Positions 6,306 to 13,935 of a stretch of 14,389 bases of DNA are shown piece by piece. The stretch's first letter is position 1, and every line of letters starts with the position of its first letter. Under the pieces are notes generated by a model. It saw only the letters and a list, made by a program, of their open reading frames with translations, ran no database searches and had not been told where the DNA came from. The stretch covers positions 1 through 14,389 of the forward strand of contig JBKPOW010000232.1 of NCBI GenBank assembly GCA_046733275.1, written 5' to 3'. A program made the position numbers and the translations under genes. The DNA comes from VRUE01 sp046733275. GTDB taxonomy: Bacteria; Actinomycetota; Thermoleophilia; Solirubrobacterales; 70-9.

Positions 6306-8455
6306 AGCGGGATCGGGTCGGAGGCGCCGGCGCCGAAGCGGCGGTGGGCGGCATCGAGGAGCGGCCCCAGCTCGGGCACGTCGAGCGAGCCGTGTCGACG
6401 CAACAGGCCGAGCACCTCGTCGCGGGCGGCGACCAGCGTCGTCGTTTCCTCGGGCAACTCGGCGACGGCGAAGCGCGGCAGGCCGTGCTGGCGGGTGCCC
6501 AGCACCTCGCCCTCGCCGCGCAGCGAGAGGTCGACCTCGGCGAGCTTGAAGCCGTCGCGCTCGCGCGCCACGGCCTTCAAGCGGCGGCGCGCCATCTCGC
6601 CCGCCTCTTCGGGAAATAGCAAGCAGTGCGAGGCATGCTCGCCGCGGCCGACGCGGCCGCGCAGCTGGTGCAGCTGGGAGACGCCGTAGCGCTCCGCCCC
6701 CTCGATCACCATCAACGTCGCGTTGGCCACGTCGATGCCGACCTCGATCACGGTCGTCGCAACCAGGACGTCCGTCGCCCCGGAGGCGAAGTCCTCCATC
6801 GCCCGCGCCTTCTGCGCCGAGGGCATCTGGCCGTGGATCACGCCGACGCGGAAGCCCTCCAGCTCCTCGGCCCGCAGGCGCGCCGCCTCCACCTCCGCTG
6901 CCTTGCCCTGCATCTTTTCCGACTGCTCGACCAGAGGGCAGACGACGTAGGCCTGCCTGCCGGCGCGCAGCTCGGCCCGCAGGAACTCGTAGGCGGCGGG
7001 CCGCTCGTCTTCGCCCACCACGCGGGTCTCGACCGGTCGGCGACCGGCGGGCAGCTCGTGCAACGCGGTCGTGTCGAGGTCTCCGTAAGCGGTGAGCGAG
7101 AGCGTACGAGGGATCGGCGTCGCGGTCATGTGCAGCACGTGCGGAGCCATCCCCTCCACCCCCTTCGAGTCGAGGGCCTTGCGCTGCTCGACGCCAAACC
7201 GGTGCTGCTCGTCGACGACGCAGAGGCCGAGGCGGGCGAAACGCACGTCGGGCTCGATCAGCGCGTGCGTCCCCACCACCAGCCCGAGCTCCGCCGATGC
7301 GAGCCGATCGAGCGCTTCCCTGCGCCGCGCCGCGGGAGTCGCCCCGGTCAGCAACGCAAACGGCGTCGCCTCTTCCGCCAGGAGCCTTCCCAGCGTGATC
7401 GCGTGCTGCTCGGCCAGGGTCTCCGTCGGCGCCATCAGCACCGCCTGGAACCCCGCTTCCAGCGCCCGCAGCATCGAGTAGAGCGCCACCACGGTCTTCC
7501 CCGAACCCACCTCGCCCATCAGCAACCGCTGCATCGGCTGGCCGGCATCGAGGTCCGCGTCGATCTCGTCGAACGCCCCGAGCTGATCCTTGGTCGGCTC
7601 GAACGGCAGCGACTCGAGCCACCGCCCCACTTGCTCTCCCGGCTTTCCCAACCGCGGCGCCGGCCGCGCCGCCCGGTGCGACTGCTTCCGCGTAGTAAGC
7701 AGCGCCTGATAGAGGAACAGCTCTTCGAAGGCGAGTCGCTCGCGCGCTTGCGCCACTTCCTCCGGATCGTCGGGGAAGTGCATCGCTTTGGTCGCGTCGG
7801 CGACGCCGGGGAACCCCTTCCGCACCCGCAGCTCCGCCGGCAACGGCTCCGGCACATTCCCCACCCAACGAATGCCCTGCTCCACCCACTGCCGAATCCG
7901 CTGGGCTTTCAACGCCTCGGTTGCGGGGTGAACAGGCGTCAGCGAACCGTCGCGTTCTACTTCTCCCTCGACTTGCTCATATTCGCTGACGCGAAAGCCG
8001 CGTTTGTCCCGCGACCCCGTCAGCAGCAACCGAGTCCCCCGGGTGAATTTGCGGGCCAACCAGGGCTGGTTGAACCAGGTCGCCCGAATCGGGCCCGAAT
8101 CGTCCCCCACTTTCACCGTGAGGATCGAGAGCCCGCGCCGCCGGAACGGCCGCGAGGGATCGGCGAGCACCTCGACGAGGACAGTTGCCTGCTTGCCGAC
8201 CTCGACCGAGGCGACCGAGACCACCGTGCGGTCCCGGTGACTGTGCGGAAAGCGCAGCAGCAGGTCGCCGACCGTGGCGATCCCGGCTTCGCGCGCGGCG
8301 TCGGCGAGCTTCGGCCCGACGCCCTCCAGCGCCTCCAGCGAGACATCCAGCACGCTCGGCCGCGGCCAGTGGATCGGCGCGTCGAGCAGCCGCGCCTCGG
8401 TCAGCTCCGAAGCTCCGGCGAAAGCGCGGGCTACTGGGCCGCTAACAGCCACCAC
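6302..8455 (-). CDS. recG: ATP-dependent DNA helicase RecG
   Basis: The protein (717 aa) is RecG, which remodels stalled replication forks and branch-migrates Holliday junctions. The N-terminal wedge/OB region begins around residue 38 with SLEALEGVGPKLADAAREAGI. Superfamily 2 motifs follow: Walker A GEVGSGKT (314-321), Walker B DEQH (415-418), motif III MTATPIPRTL (443-452), and motifs V and VI including ATTVIEVGIDV (566-576) and QLHQLRGRVGRG (594-605). The C-terminus has the expected LRGEGEVLGTRQHGLP. The GTG start at 8455 overlaps the end of the fakA-like gene by 25 bp; a downstream GTG at about residue 35 would also fit, so the first 35 residues are uncertain. The stop overlaps rsmD. Confidence 0.96.
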   Translation of the reverse strand: MVAVSGPVARAFAGASELTEARLLDAPIHWPRPSVLDVSLEALEGVGPKLADAAREAGIATVGDLLLRFPHSHRDRTVVSVASVEVGKQATVLVEVLADPSRPFRRRGLSILTVKVGDDSGPIRATWFNQPWLARKFTRGTRLLLTGSRDKRGFRVSEYEQVEGEVERDGSLTPVHPATEALKAQRIRQWVEQGIRWVGNVPEPLPAELRVRKGFPGVADATKAMHFPDDPEEVAQARERLAFEELFLYQALLTTRKQSHRAARPAPRLGKPGEQVGRWLESLPFEPTKDQLGAFDEIDADLDAGQPMQRLLMGEVGSGKTVVALYSMLRALEAGFQAVLMAPTETLAEQHAITLGRLLAEEATPFALLTGATPAARRREALDRLASAELGLVVGTHALIEPDVRFARLGLCVVDEQHRFGVEQRKALDSKGVEGMAPHVLHMTATPIPRTLSLTAYGDLDTTALHELPAGRRPVETRVVGEDERPAAYEFLRAELRAGRQAYVVCPLVEQSEKMQGKAAEVEAARLRAEELEGFRVGVIHGQMPSAQKARAMEDFASGATDVLVATTVIEVGIDVANATLMVIEGAERYGVSQLHQLRGRVGRGEHASHCLLFPEEAGEMARRRLKAVARERDGFKLAEVDLSLRGEGEVLGTRQHGLPRFAVAELPEETTTLVAARDEVLGLLRRHGSLDVPELGPLLDAAHRRFGAGASDPIPL

Positions 8456-10062
8456 CAGCTCGGTTGCCCGCCCTCGTGGGTCTCGATCTCGACCCCCTCC
8501 GGGACGTGGGTGTCGAGCTCGCCGAGGGGGATCGGCGCCTCGTCGCCGGCCAGCACGGTGACGATCTCGGCGTCGGCCGCGAGGCGCTCGAGCGTGGCCG
8601 CGAGGGTCGAGCCGGCGCCGCCCCAGGCGACGATCTCCTCGGCGACGAAGCCGACCGCGTCGCCTTTGCGGAAGCGCCCCTGCGCGTCGTCGCGCGCGGC
8701 GGGGGCGATGCCGCCGGAGACGATCCCCTCGAGCGCCCCTGTGAGCCTCTCGGCGTTCTCCTCGACGGAACCGTCGGGATCGAGCTCGACCAGGGCGAGC
8801 AGGCCGGCCTGCTGCGACTTGGCCGCGACGACACGGGCCGGCTTCTCGGAGAGCTCGCAGGCGCGCTCCGCGGCCATGATCACGTTTGCCGAGCTGGGCA
8901 GGACGAGCACCTCTTCCGCGGGCACCTGGTGGATGCCGGCCAGCAGCTCGTAAGTCGAGGGGTTGAGCGTCTCGCCGCCGGGCACCACGTGGGCCCCCAG
9001 CTCGGCGAAGAGCCGCTCGAGGCCGTCGCCGGCCGCCACCGCGAGCGCCCCCGTACGACCGCCCCGCAGGCGCGCATGGCGCTCGGCGATCTGCTCGCGC
9101 ATATCGGCGACGTCGAGGTTGGTCACCTCGCCGGCGCCCTCGAACAGGGCGACGGCGGCTTCGGGCTCATCGGTGTGGACGTGCACCTTGAGCGTCGCCT
9201 CGTCGCCGACGACGAGGACCGAGTCGCCGAGCCCCTCCAGCCGCGGCAGGAAGTCACGCGAGGCGAGGCCGCTGCCGGAGACGATGAAGTTGGTGCAGTA
9301 GCGGTAGCGGCTGTCCTCGTGGTGCGGTCGGCTGAGCGGCGGCGCCTCGTGGTGGGAGACCTCCGGCGCGGCGGCGCCTTCGCCGCGCAGGCCGGCGACG
9401 ACGCCGGCGAGGATCAGCACGAGGCCGTAGCCGCCGGCGTCGACGACGCCCGACTCGCGCAGCACCTCGAGCTGCTCGGGGGTGCGCTCGACCGCCTTCT
9501 GCCCGTCGGCGATCGCCTGCTCGAGCACGTCGGCGAGGATCGCGTCCTGCTGCTCGTCGCTGACACCGCGGTCGAGCCGCTGCTTCTCCGCCTCAAGTCG
9601 GGCGAGCTGCCGGGCGATCGAATGCGCCATCTCGCGGAAGACCGTCAGCATCGTCCCCTCGGCCGGGTCGCGCACCGACTCGTAAGCGGCGTCGGCGGCG
9701 CCGGCGAAGGCGGAAGCCATCAGCACCGGGTCGACCAGCTCGCCCGGCCGGCTCGCCAGCTCCTCGGCGGCGCCGCGGACGATCTGGCTGAGGATCACGC
9801 CGGAGTTGCCGCGGGCGCCCATCAGCGCGGCGCGCGCCAGGGCCTGCACCAGCCGCGTGCGGCCGACCTCGTCGACCTCGAGCCCGTCGAGCCGGTCGAG
9901 CTCCTCCATCACCGCCCGCATCGTCATCGCCATGTTGTCGCCGGTGTCGCCGTCGGCGACGGGGAACACGTTGAGGTCGTTGACCTCGTGGCGGCGCTCG
10001 TCCAGGTGCGCGTAGGCGGCGGTAATTACGCGCCGGAAGCGCGCGATCGAGGGATCCGGCAT
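8431..10062 (-). CDS. fakA: DAK2/FakA (YloV) family kinase-like protein
   Basis: The protein (543 aa) matches the YloV/FakA architecture. The N-terminal DhaL-type ATP-binding domain has NDLNVFPVADGDTGDNM (residues 28-44) with the metal-binding Asp cluster, ARGNSGVILSQI and DAGGYGL. A middle domain follows, and the C-terminal region contains VLVLPSSANVIMAAERA and SQQAGLLAL. In Firmicutes, FakA phosphorylates fatty acids presented by FakB (DegV-fold) proteins, giving acyl-phosphates for PlsX/PlsY. No FakB lies in the window, and the actinobacterial homologues are less well studied, so the fatty-acid role is inferred. The end reads GGQPSWWWLLAAQ, with a Trp run. The frame extends upstream over rpmB, but the ATG at 10062 starts the conserved domain; no clear Shine-Dalgarno precedes it. 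It follows rpmB by 32 nt. Confidence 0.88.
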   Translation of the reverse strand: MPDPSIARFRRVITAAYAHLDERRHEVNDLNVFPVADGDTGDNMAMTMRAVMEELDRLDGLEVDEVGRTRLVQALARAALMGARGNSGVILSQIVRGAAEELASRPGELVDPVLMASAFAGAADAAYESVRDPAEGTMLTVFREMAHSIARQLARLEAEKQRLDRGVSDEQQDAILADVLEQAIADGQKAVERTPEQLEVLRESGVVDAGGYGLVLILAGVVAGLRGEGAAAPEVSHHEAPPLSRPHHEDSRYRYCTNFIVSGSGLASRDFLPRLEGLGDSVLVVGDEATLKVHVHTDEPEAAVALFEGAGEVTNLDVADMREQIAERHARLRGGRTGALAVAAGDGLERLFAELGAHVVPGGETLNPSTYELLAGIHQVPAEEVLVLPSSANVIMAAERACELSEKPARVVAAKSQQAGLLALVELDPDGSVEENAERLTGALEGIVSGGIAPAARDDAQGRFRKGDAVGFVAEEIVAWGGAGSTLAATLERLAADAEIVTVLAGDEAPIPLGELDTHVPEGVEIETHEGGQPSWWWLLAAQ

Positions 10063-10094
10063 CGGGGCGAAATCTAACCGGCGGTGCCGCTGCT

Positions 10095-10286
10095 TCAGGC
10101 GGCCTTGGTGACCTTGTTGGCCTTTAGGCAACGCGTGCAGACGTAGGTGCGCAGCTTGCGGCCATGCTCTTCGATCCGAACCTTCTGCAGGTTGGGGTCG
10201 AAGCGCCGCTTGGTGGCGACCATCGAGTGGCTGCGGGACTGGCCGAACGCCGGTCCCTTGCCGCAGCTGTGGCAAACCTTGGCCAT
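10095..10286 (-). CDS. rpmB: Large ribosomal subunit protein bL28, zinc-binding form
   Basis: This 63-residue basic protein starts MAKVCHSCGKGPAFG and continues SRSHSMVATKRRFDPNLQKVRI, the diagnostic core of bL28. Cys pairs C5/C8 and C50/C53 mark the zinc-containing (C+) form. It binds the large ribosomal subunit. rpmB commonly neighbours the DAK2 protein and recG in Actinobacteria and Firmicutes, as here. The ATG at 10286 is 49 nt after the ribH stop, and that gap holds an imperfect palindrome that may separate it from the rib operon. Confidence 0.97.
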   Translation of the reverse strand: MAKVCHSCGKGPAFGQSRSHSMVATKRRFDPNLQKVRIEEHGRKLRTYVCTRCLKANKVTKAA

Positions 10287-10303
10287 CGGGCCGTGGATGG
10301 TAG

Positions 10304-10323
10304 CCGGTCGCGCACGCGGCCGG
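10304..10323. promoter_or_regulatory. Imperfect 20-bp palindrome between ribH and rpmB
   Basis: CCGGTCGCG and CGCGGCCGG are inverted around CA, with one mismatch. The element fills the middle of the 49-nt gap between the ribH stop and the rpmB start. Read on the minus strand it could form a GC hairpin, but no U run follows, so a terminator is doubtful. It may be an operator, an attenuating stem, or chance in GC-rich DNA. Confidence 0.3.
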
Positions 10324-10335
10324 AGGCGCCGCAGC

Positions 10336-10827
10336 TCAGGCCAGCTGGCGCTGTAGCAGTGCCATGCGGGCGACGGTGAGGGCGGCGTTGCGGCCCTGGT
10401 CGCGCTTGCCCCCGCCCGCCCGCTCCAGCGCCTGCTCCATCGTGTCGCAGGTGATCACGCCGAAGGCGCAGGGCACCCCTGTCTGCAGCTGCACGTCCTG
10501 GATCCCGCGCGCCGCCTCGGCGCAGACGAAGTCGTAGTGGTCGGTCTCGCCGCGGATGACGACGCCGAGGCAGGCGACGCCGGCGAACTCTCCGCTCTCG
10601 GCGTGCAGCTTGGCGGCGAAGGGCAGCTCGTAGGCACCCGGCACCGAGGCGTGGCGGATCGAGCCGGCGGGCACGCCGGCCAGCTCGAAGCCCTCCTCGG
10701 CGCCGCGCAGCAGGCGCTGCGCGAGGTCCTCGTAGAAGCGGCCGACGCAGACGGCGAAGCTCAGCGAGGAGAGGAGAGAGCGCTCCCCCTCGTCGAAGCT
10801 CTCGAGGAAATCGCCCGGCTCAGCCAC
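10336..10827 (-). CDS. ribH: 6,7-Dimethyl-8-ribityllumazine synthase
   Basis: The enzyme (163 aa) condenses 5-amino-6-ribitylaminouracil with 3,4-dihydroxy-2-butanone 4-phosphate to give lumazine, the penultimate riboflavin step, usually as a 60-mer or pentamer. Motifs are VGRFYEDLAQRLLRGA (residues 29-43), PGAYELP (63-69) and CLGVVIRGETDHYDFV (87-101) with the catalytic-type His97, followed by PCAFGVITCDTMEQALERAG and KRDQGRNAA. The GTG start at 10827 overlaps the ribBA stop by 8 nt, so translation is probably coupled. It is the last rib gene; no phosphatase for the preceding dephosphorylation is seen. Confidence 0.96.
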   Translation of the reverse strand: MAEPGDFLESFDEGERSLLSSLSFAVCVGRFYEDLAQRLLRGAEEGFELAGVPAGSIRHASVPGAYELPFAAKLHAESGEFAGVACLGVVIRGETDHYDFVCAEAARGIQDVQLQTGVPCAFGVITCDTMEQALERAGGGKRDQGRNAALTVARMALLQRQLA

Positions 10828-12157
10828 TGCCGGATCCCCTTCCGCCGGCGGCGTCGCGTTCCTCCTCGGCGTGGATCATCTCCTCGTCCAGTGCCAGGCC
10901 CTGGTGGTGCAGGGTGTGGCCCATCTTGTCGCGCTTGGCCCGCAGGTAGTCCTCGTTGTGGGCGTTGGGGACCGATTCAATCGGCACCTGCTCGCTGACC
11001 GAGAGGCCGTAACCCTCCAGGCCGTGGATCTTCTTCGGGTTGTTGGTGAGGATGCGGATGCTGGTCAGGCCGAGGTCGACCAGGATCTGCGCGCCGATGC
11101 CGTAGTCGCGAAGGTCGGCCGGCAGGCCGAGCTTGAGGTTGGCCTCGACCGTGTCGGCCCCCTCCTCCTGCAGCCTGTAGGCCTTGAGCTTGTTGAGCAG
11201 GCCGATTCCGCGCCCCTCCTGGGAGAGGTAGAGGAGGACGCCGCGGCCCTCGCGCTCGATCATCGCCAGCGCCGATTCGAGCTGTTCGCCGCAATCGCAG
11301 CGCATGCTGTGGAAGACGTCGCCGGTGAGGCACTCGCTGTGGACGCGGACGAGCACGTCCTTGGCCCCGTCGACCTCGCCCTTGACCATCGCCACGTGAT
11401 GTTTGTCGTCGACCAGCGAGCGGTAGCCGACCGCGGTGAACTCGCCGAAGGCGGTCGGCAGCCCGGTGTCGACGACCCGCTCGACCAGCTTCTCGGTGCG
11501 CCGCCGGTAGGCGATCAAGTCGGCGACGGTGATCATCTTCAGGTTGTGCCTCTCGCAGTAGGGGATCAGGTCGGCGACGCGGGCCATCGTGCCGTCCTCG
11601 TTCATCACCTCGCAGATCACGCCGGCGGGGTTGAGGCCGGCGAGGCGGGCCAGGTCGACGGCCGCCTCGGTCTGGCCGGTGCGCTCCAGCACCCCGCCCG
11701 GTTTGGCCTTCAGCGGAAAGACGTGGCCCGGCTGGACGAGGTCGCGGGGGCTGGCCCCGGGGTCGACGGCGACCTGGATCGTGTGCGCCCGATCGGCGGC
11801 CGAGATCCCCGTCGTGACCCCCTCGCGCGCCTCGATCGCGACGGTGAAGGCGGTCTGCAGTGGCGTCTCGTTCTTGGCCGCCATCAGGTCGAGGCCGAGC
11901 TCGTCGCAGCGCTCCGGCGTCAGCGCCAGGCAGATCAGTCCGCGCGCCTCTTTTGCCATGAAGTTGATCGCCTCGGGGGTGGCGAACTGGGCGGCCATCG
12001 TCAGGTCGCCCTCGTTCTCGCGGTCCTCGTCGTCGCAGACGACGACCATCCGCCCCTGGCGGACCTCCTCGATCGCCTCCTCGACCGTCGCGAACGGGCT
12101 CTCGCCCGCCGCCGCCTTGGTCTCCGCTTGTCTCTGCGCCTCGGTCATCGCGCTCAC
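10820..12157 (-). CDS. ribBA: Bifunctional DHBP synthase / GTP cyclohydrolase II
   Basis: The protein (445 aa) joins DHBP synthase (about residues 22-220), which makes 3,4-dihydroxy-2-butanone 4-phosphate from ribulose 5-phosphate, to GTP cyclohydrolase II (about 225-420), which opens GTP. In the first domain DDEDRENEGD keeps R46, E47, E49 and D51, and VICEVMNEDG keeps E183. The metal-binding His of the usual GHTEA motif is Gln162 (GQTEA), matching E. coli RibB H153. In the second domain HSECLTGD...RCDCG gives zinc ligands C276, C287 and C289, and Y327 and R350 are present. A charged tail of about 25 residues ends GGRGSGSG. The GTG start at 12157 overlaps the ribE stop (GTGA) and has GGAG 5 nt upstream. 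The GCH II half looks intact; DHBP synthase activity is uncertain. Confidence 0.94.
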   Translation of the reverse strand: MSAMTEAQRQAETKAAAGESPFATVEEAIEEVRQGRMVVVCDDEDRENEGDLTMAAQFATPEAINFMAKEARGLICLALTPERCDELGLDLMAAKNETPLQTAFTVAIEAREGVTTGISAADRAHTIQVAVDPGASPRDLVQPGHVFPLKAKPGGVLERTGQTEAAVDLARLAGLNPAGVICEVMNEDGTMARVADLIPYCERHNLKMITVADLIAYRRRTEKLVERVVDTGLPTAFGEFTAVGYRSLVDDKHHVAMVKGEVDGAKDVLVRVHSECLTGDVFHSMRCDCGEQLESALAMIEREGRGVLLYLSQEGRGIGLLNKLKAYRLQEEGADTVEANLKLGLPADLRDYGIGAQILVDLGLTSIRILTNNPKKIHGLEGYGLSVSEQVPIESVPNAHNEDYLRAKRDKMGHTLHHQGLALDEEMIHAEEERDAAGGRGSGSG

Positions 12158-12759
12158 GTCTGCTCCTTTCCACCGAATGGTGCCATCAATCGCTCGACGT
12201 GCTTGGCGATCACGTCACACTCGACGTTGATCTTGCGGCCCGGCTCGAGCTCGCCGAGGTTGGTGCGCTCGAGCGTCTCCGGGATCAGCGAGACCTCGAT
12301 CCAACCGTCGCCGAGCGCGGCGACGGTGAGACTGACGCCGTCGAGGGCGAGCGAGCCCTTCTCGACTACGTAGCGCGCTAGACGGGCATCTACTTGTAGC
12401 CGTACTCGTCTGGCGAAGCCGTCGTCCTCGACCGAGGTCACCTCGCCGATGCCGTCGACGTGCCCCTGGACGATGTGGCCGCCGAGGCGGTCGGATGGCC
12501 TCATCGCCAGCTCGAGGTTGACGCGGCTGCCGGGCCGCAAGCCGGCGAGCGAGGTCACGGCTAGCGTCTGATTCATCGCCTCGGTCTCGAAGCCCTCGGC
12601 GTCGACCGCGGTCGCGGTGAGGCAGGCGCCGTTGACGGCCACCGAGTCGCCCGGCTCGATCTCGCCCGCCAGCGAGGTGGCAATACGCAGCCGCGCGCCG
12701 TCGTCGCCCGCCTCGACGGAGTCGATGGTCCCCAGGCCCTCGATCAGACCGGTGAACAC
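12154..12759 (-). CDS. ribE: Riboflavin synthase, alpha subunit type
   Basis: The enzyme (201 aa) dismutates two lumazine molecules to riboflavin and the pyrimidine precursor. Two lumazine-binding beta-barrel repeats are visible: MFTGLIEGLGTI through SVAVNGACLTATA (about residues 1-97), and GGHIVQGHVDGIGEV through GSLALDGVSLTVA (about 93-190). IPETLERTNLGEL follows in the second repeat. In the first repeat the equivalent ETL-type segment reads MNQTLAVTSL, a mild divergence. Start is GTG at 12759, one nucleotide after the ribD stop, with GGGAG about 8 nt ahead. The gene is also called ribC in some genomes. Confidence 0.96.
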   Translation of the reverse strand: MFTGLIEGLGTIDSVEAGDDGARLRIATSLAGEIEPGDSVAVNGACLTATAVDAEGFETEAMNQTLAVTSLAGLRPGSRVNLELAMRPSDRLGGHIVQGHVDGIGEVTSVEDDGFARRVRLQVDARLARYVVEKGSLALDGVSLTVAALGDGWIEVSLIPETLERTNLGELEPGRKINVECDVIAKHVERLMAPFGGKEQT

Positions 12760-12760
12760 C

Positions 12761-13864
12761 TCACCACTCCCTGAAGCGGGTCTCGATCAACGTGTCCGCG
12801 GCGTCCGGGCCCACGGCGCTCGTTCGCTTGCCGCCGCCAAGCAGCACCGGCGCGACGAAGACCCGCGCCTCGTCGATCTGTCCTTCGGCTGCGAACGCCG
12901 CCGCAAGCGTGCGGCCGCCCTCGAGAAAGAGGCTGGTGATCCCGCGACGGCCGAGCTCGGTGAGGGCGGCATCGATCCCGTCGGCGACCAGGGTCTCGGC
13001 GCCAGCTTCGCGCAAAGCCGCAAGCCGTGGAGGATCGGCGTCCTGAGAGGTGACCACGAGCACGGGCGATTGGTCCAGCGTGCGCATCAACTGCGAGTCG
13101 AGGGGCAGGCGGGCCCGACGGTCGAAGACGACGCGGATCGGCTGGCGCGCATCCGTTCCGTGGCGATTTATGTCGGCTATACCGGCAGAAGTCGCCACGG
13201 AAGACTTGGGGCGAGCGGTCAGGAGGGGGTCGTCGGCGAGGACGGTGCCGATGCCGACGGCGATCGCGTCCGATTCGGCACGCCAGCGGTGGACGAGCTC
13301 GAGGCTCTGCGGGCCGGAGATCCAGGGCGACTCGCCCGCCGGCGTCGTCGTCTGGCCGTCGAGCGACATCGCCAGCTTCAGCGTCACCAGTGGCAGGCCA
13401 GTGCGAGCGTGCTTCCGAAACGGCTGGTTGAGCAACCGCGCCGCGGTCGCCTCCTCGCCCGCGACGAACGCGACTTCCACCCCGCCGTCTCGCAAGATCC
13501 CCGGACCCCGCCCCGAAGCCTTCTCACTGGGATCGTCGGCGCCGATCACGACCCGCGAGATCCCAGCCTCCAGAATCGCCTCCACGCAGGGCGGCTGCCG
13601 CCCCTCATGCGCACACGGCTCCAACGTCACATACATAGTCGCCCCCCGAGGATCCTCTCCCCGCTCCGCACAATCCGTCAACGCCGCCCGCTCGGCATGG
13701 AGCCCACCGAGCTCGGCGTGAAACCCCTCCCCGATCGCACTTCCGTTACGGACGACGACGGCCCCGACCAGTGGATTCGGACTGACTCGGCCGCGTCCAC
13801 TCTCCGCAAGCTCTAGCGCCCGCTTCAGGTACTGCCGATCCACGGTTGTCAGGGTCGAATCCAT
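12761..13864 (-). CDS. ribD: Bifunctional riboflavin deaminase/reductase RibD
   Basis: The protein (367 aa) carries out two early riboflavin steps on the pyrimidine product of GTP cyclohydrolase II. The deaminase domain (about residues 8-145) has SPNPLVGAVVV, the zinc-site HAE (H56, catalytic-type E58) and EPCAHEGRQPPC (C84, C93). The reductase domain (about 157-365) has VTLKLAMSLDGQ, the NADPH-region GIGTVLADDPLLTAR, and LFLEGGRTLAAAF near the end. A short low-similarity insert follows LTARPKSS. It is first in ribD-ribE-ribBA-ribH. The ATG at 13864 is the only ATG consistent with the domain start; an in-frame TGA lies 16-18 nt upstream, leaving CTG at 13879 as the only earlier candidate. Its strong Shine-Dalgarno is 28 nt away, separated by a palindrome. 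Confidence 0.96.
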   Translation of the reverse strand: MDSTLTTVDRQYLKRALELAESGRGRVSPNPLVGAVVVRNGSAIGEGFHAELGGLHAERAALTDCAERGEDPRGATMYVTLEPCAHEGRQPPCVEAILEAGISRVVIGADDPSEKASGRGPGILRDGGVEVAFVAGEEATAARLLNQPFRKHARTGLPLVTLKLAMSLDGQTTTPAGESPWISGPQSLELVHRWRAESDAIAVGIGTVLADDPLLTARPKSSVATSAGIADINRHGTDARQPIRVVFDRRARLPLDSQLMRTLDQSPVLVVTSQDADPPRLAALREAGAETLVADGIDAALTELGRRGITSLFLEGGRTLAAAFAAEGQIDEARVFVAPVLLGGGKRTSAVGPDAADTLIETRFREW

Positions 13865-13867
13865 TGG

Positions 13868-13887
13868 TTGATTGACCAGTCAATCAA
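13868..13887. promoter_or_regulatory. Perfect 20-bp palindrome in the ribD leader
   Basis: The arms TTGATTGAC and GTCAATCAA are perfect inverted repeats around a 2-bp centre, in the 71-bp gap between ribD and the divergent glycosyltransferase. As DNA the pattern resembles TetR-family operators. As ribD mRNA it can form an 8-bp stem with a CUGG tetraloop. It is AT-rich in GC-rich DNA, so chance is unlikely. No regulator gene lies in the window. Confidence 0.75.
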
Positions 13888-13892
13888 TGATA

Positions 13893-13898
13893 CCTCCC
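13893..13898 (-). promoter_or_regulatory. Shine-Dalgarno site upstream of ribD
   Basis: GGGAGG on the minus strand is the best Shine-Dalgarno in this intergenic region. It is 28 nt from the ribD ATG: 5 nt, then the 20-nt palindrome, then 3 nt. If the palindrome folds in mRNA the effective spacing is about 8 nt, near optimal. Confidence 0.6.
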
Positions 13899-13935
13899 GG
13901 GTCCGATCGGGCTTCGCGGATACCCTGCTGCGCCA

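Noticed and set aside
6626..8953. A 775-codon plus-strand open frame antisense to recG and fakA, plus similar long frames at 8464-10077 and 10871-12373
   Set aside because: They lie opposite genes with full sets of family motifs, have Arg/His/Leu-rich compositions without recognisable domains, and are expected from very GC-rich DNA with few stop codons.
11218..11247. LSQEGRGIGL in the GTP cyclohydrolase II domain, with Ser where many proteins have Arg
   Set aside because: Zinc ligands C276, C287 and C289 and catalytic-type Y327 and R350 are all present, and this position is not among the known essential residues.
13865..13935. FMN riboswitch upstream of ribD
   Set aside because: The gap is only 71 bp and I see none of the conserved RFN segments; the structured element present is a simple palindrome.
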